Assembly: GCA_011051425.1 (NCBI GenBank)
Contig: DRLF01000115.1
Coordinates: forward strand, 1 to 6,425
DNA: 6,425 nucleotides
Source of the DNA: Thiolapillus brandeum
GTDB lineage: Bacteria > Pseudomonadota > Gammaproteobacteria > Chromatiales > Chromatiaceae
Reading direction: 5' to 3'
This document shows, in pieces, positions 6,111-6,425 of this stretch (positions within the stretch are counted from its first letter, which is position 1; every line of letters starts with the position of its first letter). The notes under the pieces were generated by a model. That model worked only from the letters and a program-made list of their open reading frames with translations, ran no database searches and had not been told where the DNA came from. A program made the position numbers and the translations under genes.

Positions 6111-6425
6111 ATGAAAACACATATATCCATCCCGGGACTGTTCCTGTTGCTGGCAGCACCTTCGGCGGCATTGCCCTGGGGCATCACAGCCTCCGACAAT
6201 CAAGGGGGCGGTTTTTTCGCCGATGCCGACGGTTCGGGCCAGGCCTATGTCGGTTCTGGTTATTATGGTATTGAGGCTTATGGCGATTCTGGGGGCGGTT
6301 ATTTCGGCGATGCCGACAGTTCAGGCTATGCCTATGTCGGTTATGGAAATAATGGTATTCGGGCTTATGGCAATACCGTGGGCGGTTTTTTCATGGATTT
6401 GACCAGCCATTCCTACGCCCGTGTC
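6111..6425 (+). CDS. Secreted Gly/Tyr-rich 29-residue-repeat protein, N-terminal part
   Basis: The visible 105 residues begin with a Sec-type signal peptide: MKTH, a hydrophobic core about 5-16, and a likely cleavage after SAA at 20. After a short link (21-31) come tandem 29-residue repeats at 32-60, 61-89 and from 90 on, with the pattern GGG-[FY]-F-x-D-A-D-x-S-G-x-A-Y-V-G-x-G-x-x-G-I-x-A-Y-G-x-x. Such regular Gly/aromatic repeats suggest a stacked beta structure exposed outside the cytoplasm; passenger domains, fibre-like or surface-layer proteins are possible, but I do not recognise a named family. The start is supported by AAGGAG (6098-6103) seven bases before the ATG. The gene uses more T-ending codons (TAT, GGT, GAT, ATT) than its GC-rich neighbours, a hint of different origin or composition bias. 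The gene runs off the right edge, so total length and any C-terminal anchor are unknown. A perfect FNR-type site lies upstream. Confidence 0.85.
   Translation, partial: MKTHISIPGLFLLLAAPSAALPWGITASDNQGGGFFADADGSGQAYVGSGYYGIEAYGDSGGGYFGDADSSGYAYVGYGNNGIRAYGNTVGGFFMDLTSHSYARV
6204..6425 (+). repeat. Tandem 87-bp coding repeat (units 6204-6290, 6291-6377, 6378 onward)
   Basis: The repeats are in register with the reading frame (87 bases = 29 codons). By hand alignment units 1 and 2 are identical at 72 of 87 bases and 19 of 29 residues. The third unit, seen only for 48 bases, keeps GGCGGTTTTTTC but is more diverged (MDLTSHSYARV). The array presumably continues past the window. Confidence 0.85.

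Noticed and set aside
5996..6199. Minus-strand open frame of 67 residues over the FNR-type site and signal-peptide region
   Set aside because: It is antisense to the signal-peptide gene, has no family resemblance, and lies across regulatory DNA.

Overview
The window looks like chromosomal DNA of a GC-rich gammaproteobacterium. The evidence is the gene order read on the minus strand, miaB - phoH(ybeZ) - ybeY - corC(ybeX) - lnt, which is the conserved order of Escherichia coli and many other Gammaproteobacteria, together with typical gammaproteobacterial protein sequences. A sulfur-oxidising, Chromatiales-like lineage is my best guess. It rests only on the flavour of the small HMA-fold-like gene, the glycine/tyrosine repeat protein and the GTAGGATG-type palindromic repeat, and is not proven.

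Layout. Positions 1-4583 (minus strand) hold a tight operon with 4-nt ATGA overlaps or gaps of a few bases: miaB (tRNA ms2i6A methylthiotransferase), a PhoH-family ATPase, ybeY (rRNA-maturation endoribonuclease), corC (CBS-pair protein) and lnt (apolipoprotein N-acyltransferase, running off the left edge). Positions 4584-4821 are intergenic, with a possible miaB promoter and an 80-bp nested palindromic repeat. Positions 4822-5055 (minus) encode a 77-residue protein with an apparent ferredoxin-like/HMA-type pattern and no CxxC. Positions 5056-5132 are a 77-bp divergent promoter region shared with rsmA/ksgA (plus, 5133-5909). Positions 5910-6110 are a regulatory intergenic region containing a perfect FNR/Anr-type palindrome. 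From 6111 to the right edge (plus) begins a secreted protein built of 29-residue Gly/Tyr-rich repeats, cut by the window end.

How the genes fit together. The left two thirds are housekeeping RNA and envelope functions: tRNA modification (MiaB), rRNA maturation (YbeY, RsmA), a YbeY-associated ATPase (PhoH/YbeZ) and lipoprotein maturation (Lnt). The right end changes to accessory content: a predicted oxygen-responsive promoter drives an exported repeat protein whose first two repeats differ almost only at residue-changing positions. That right end is the part most worth following. I see no CRISPR array, insertion sequence, tRNA, rRNA or multi-gene defence system in this window.
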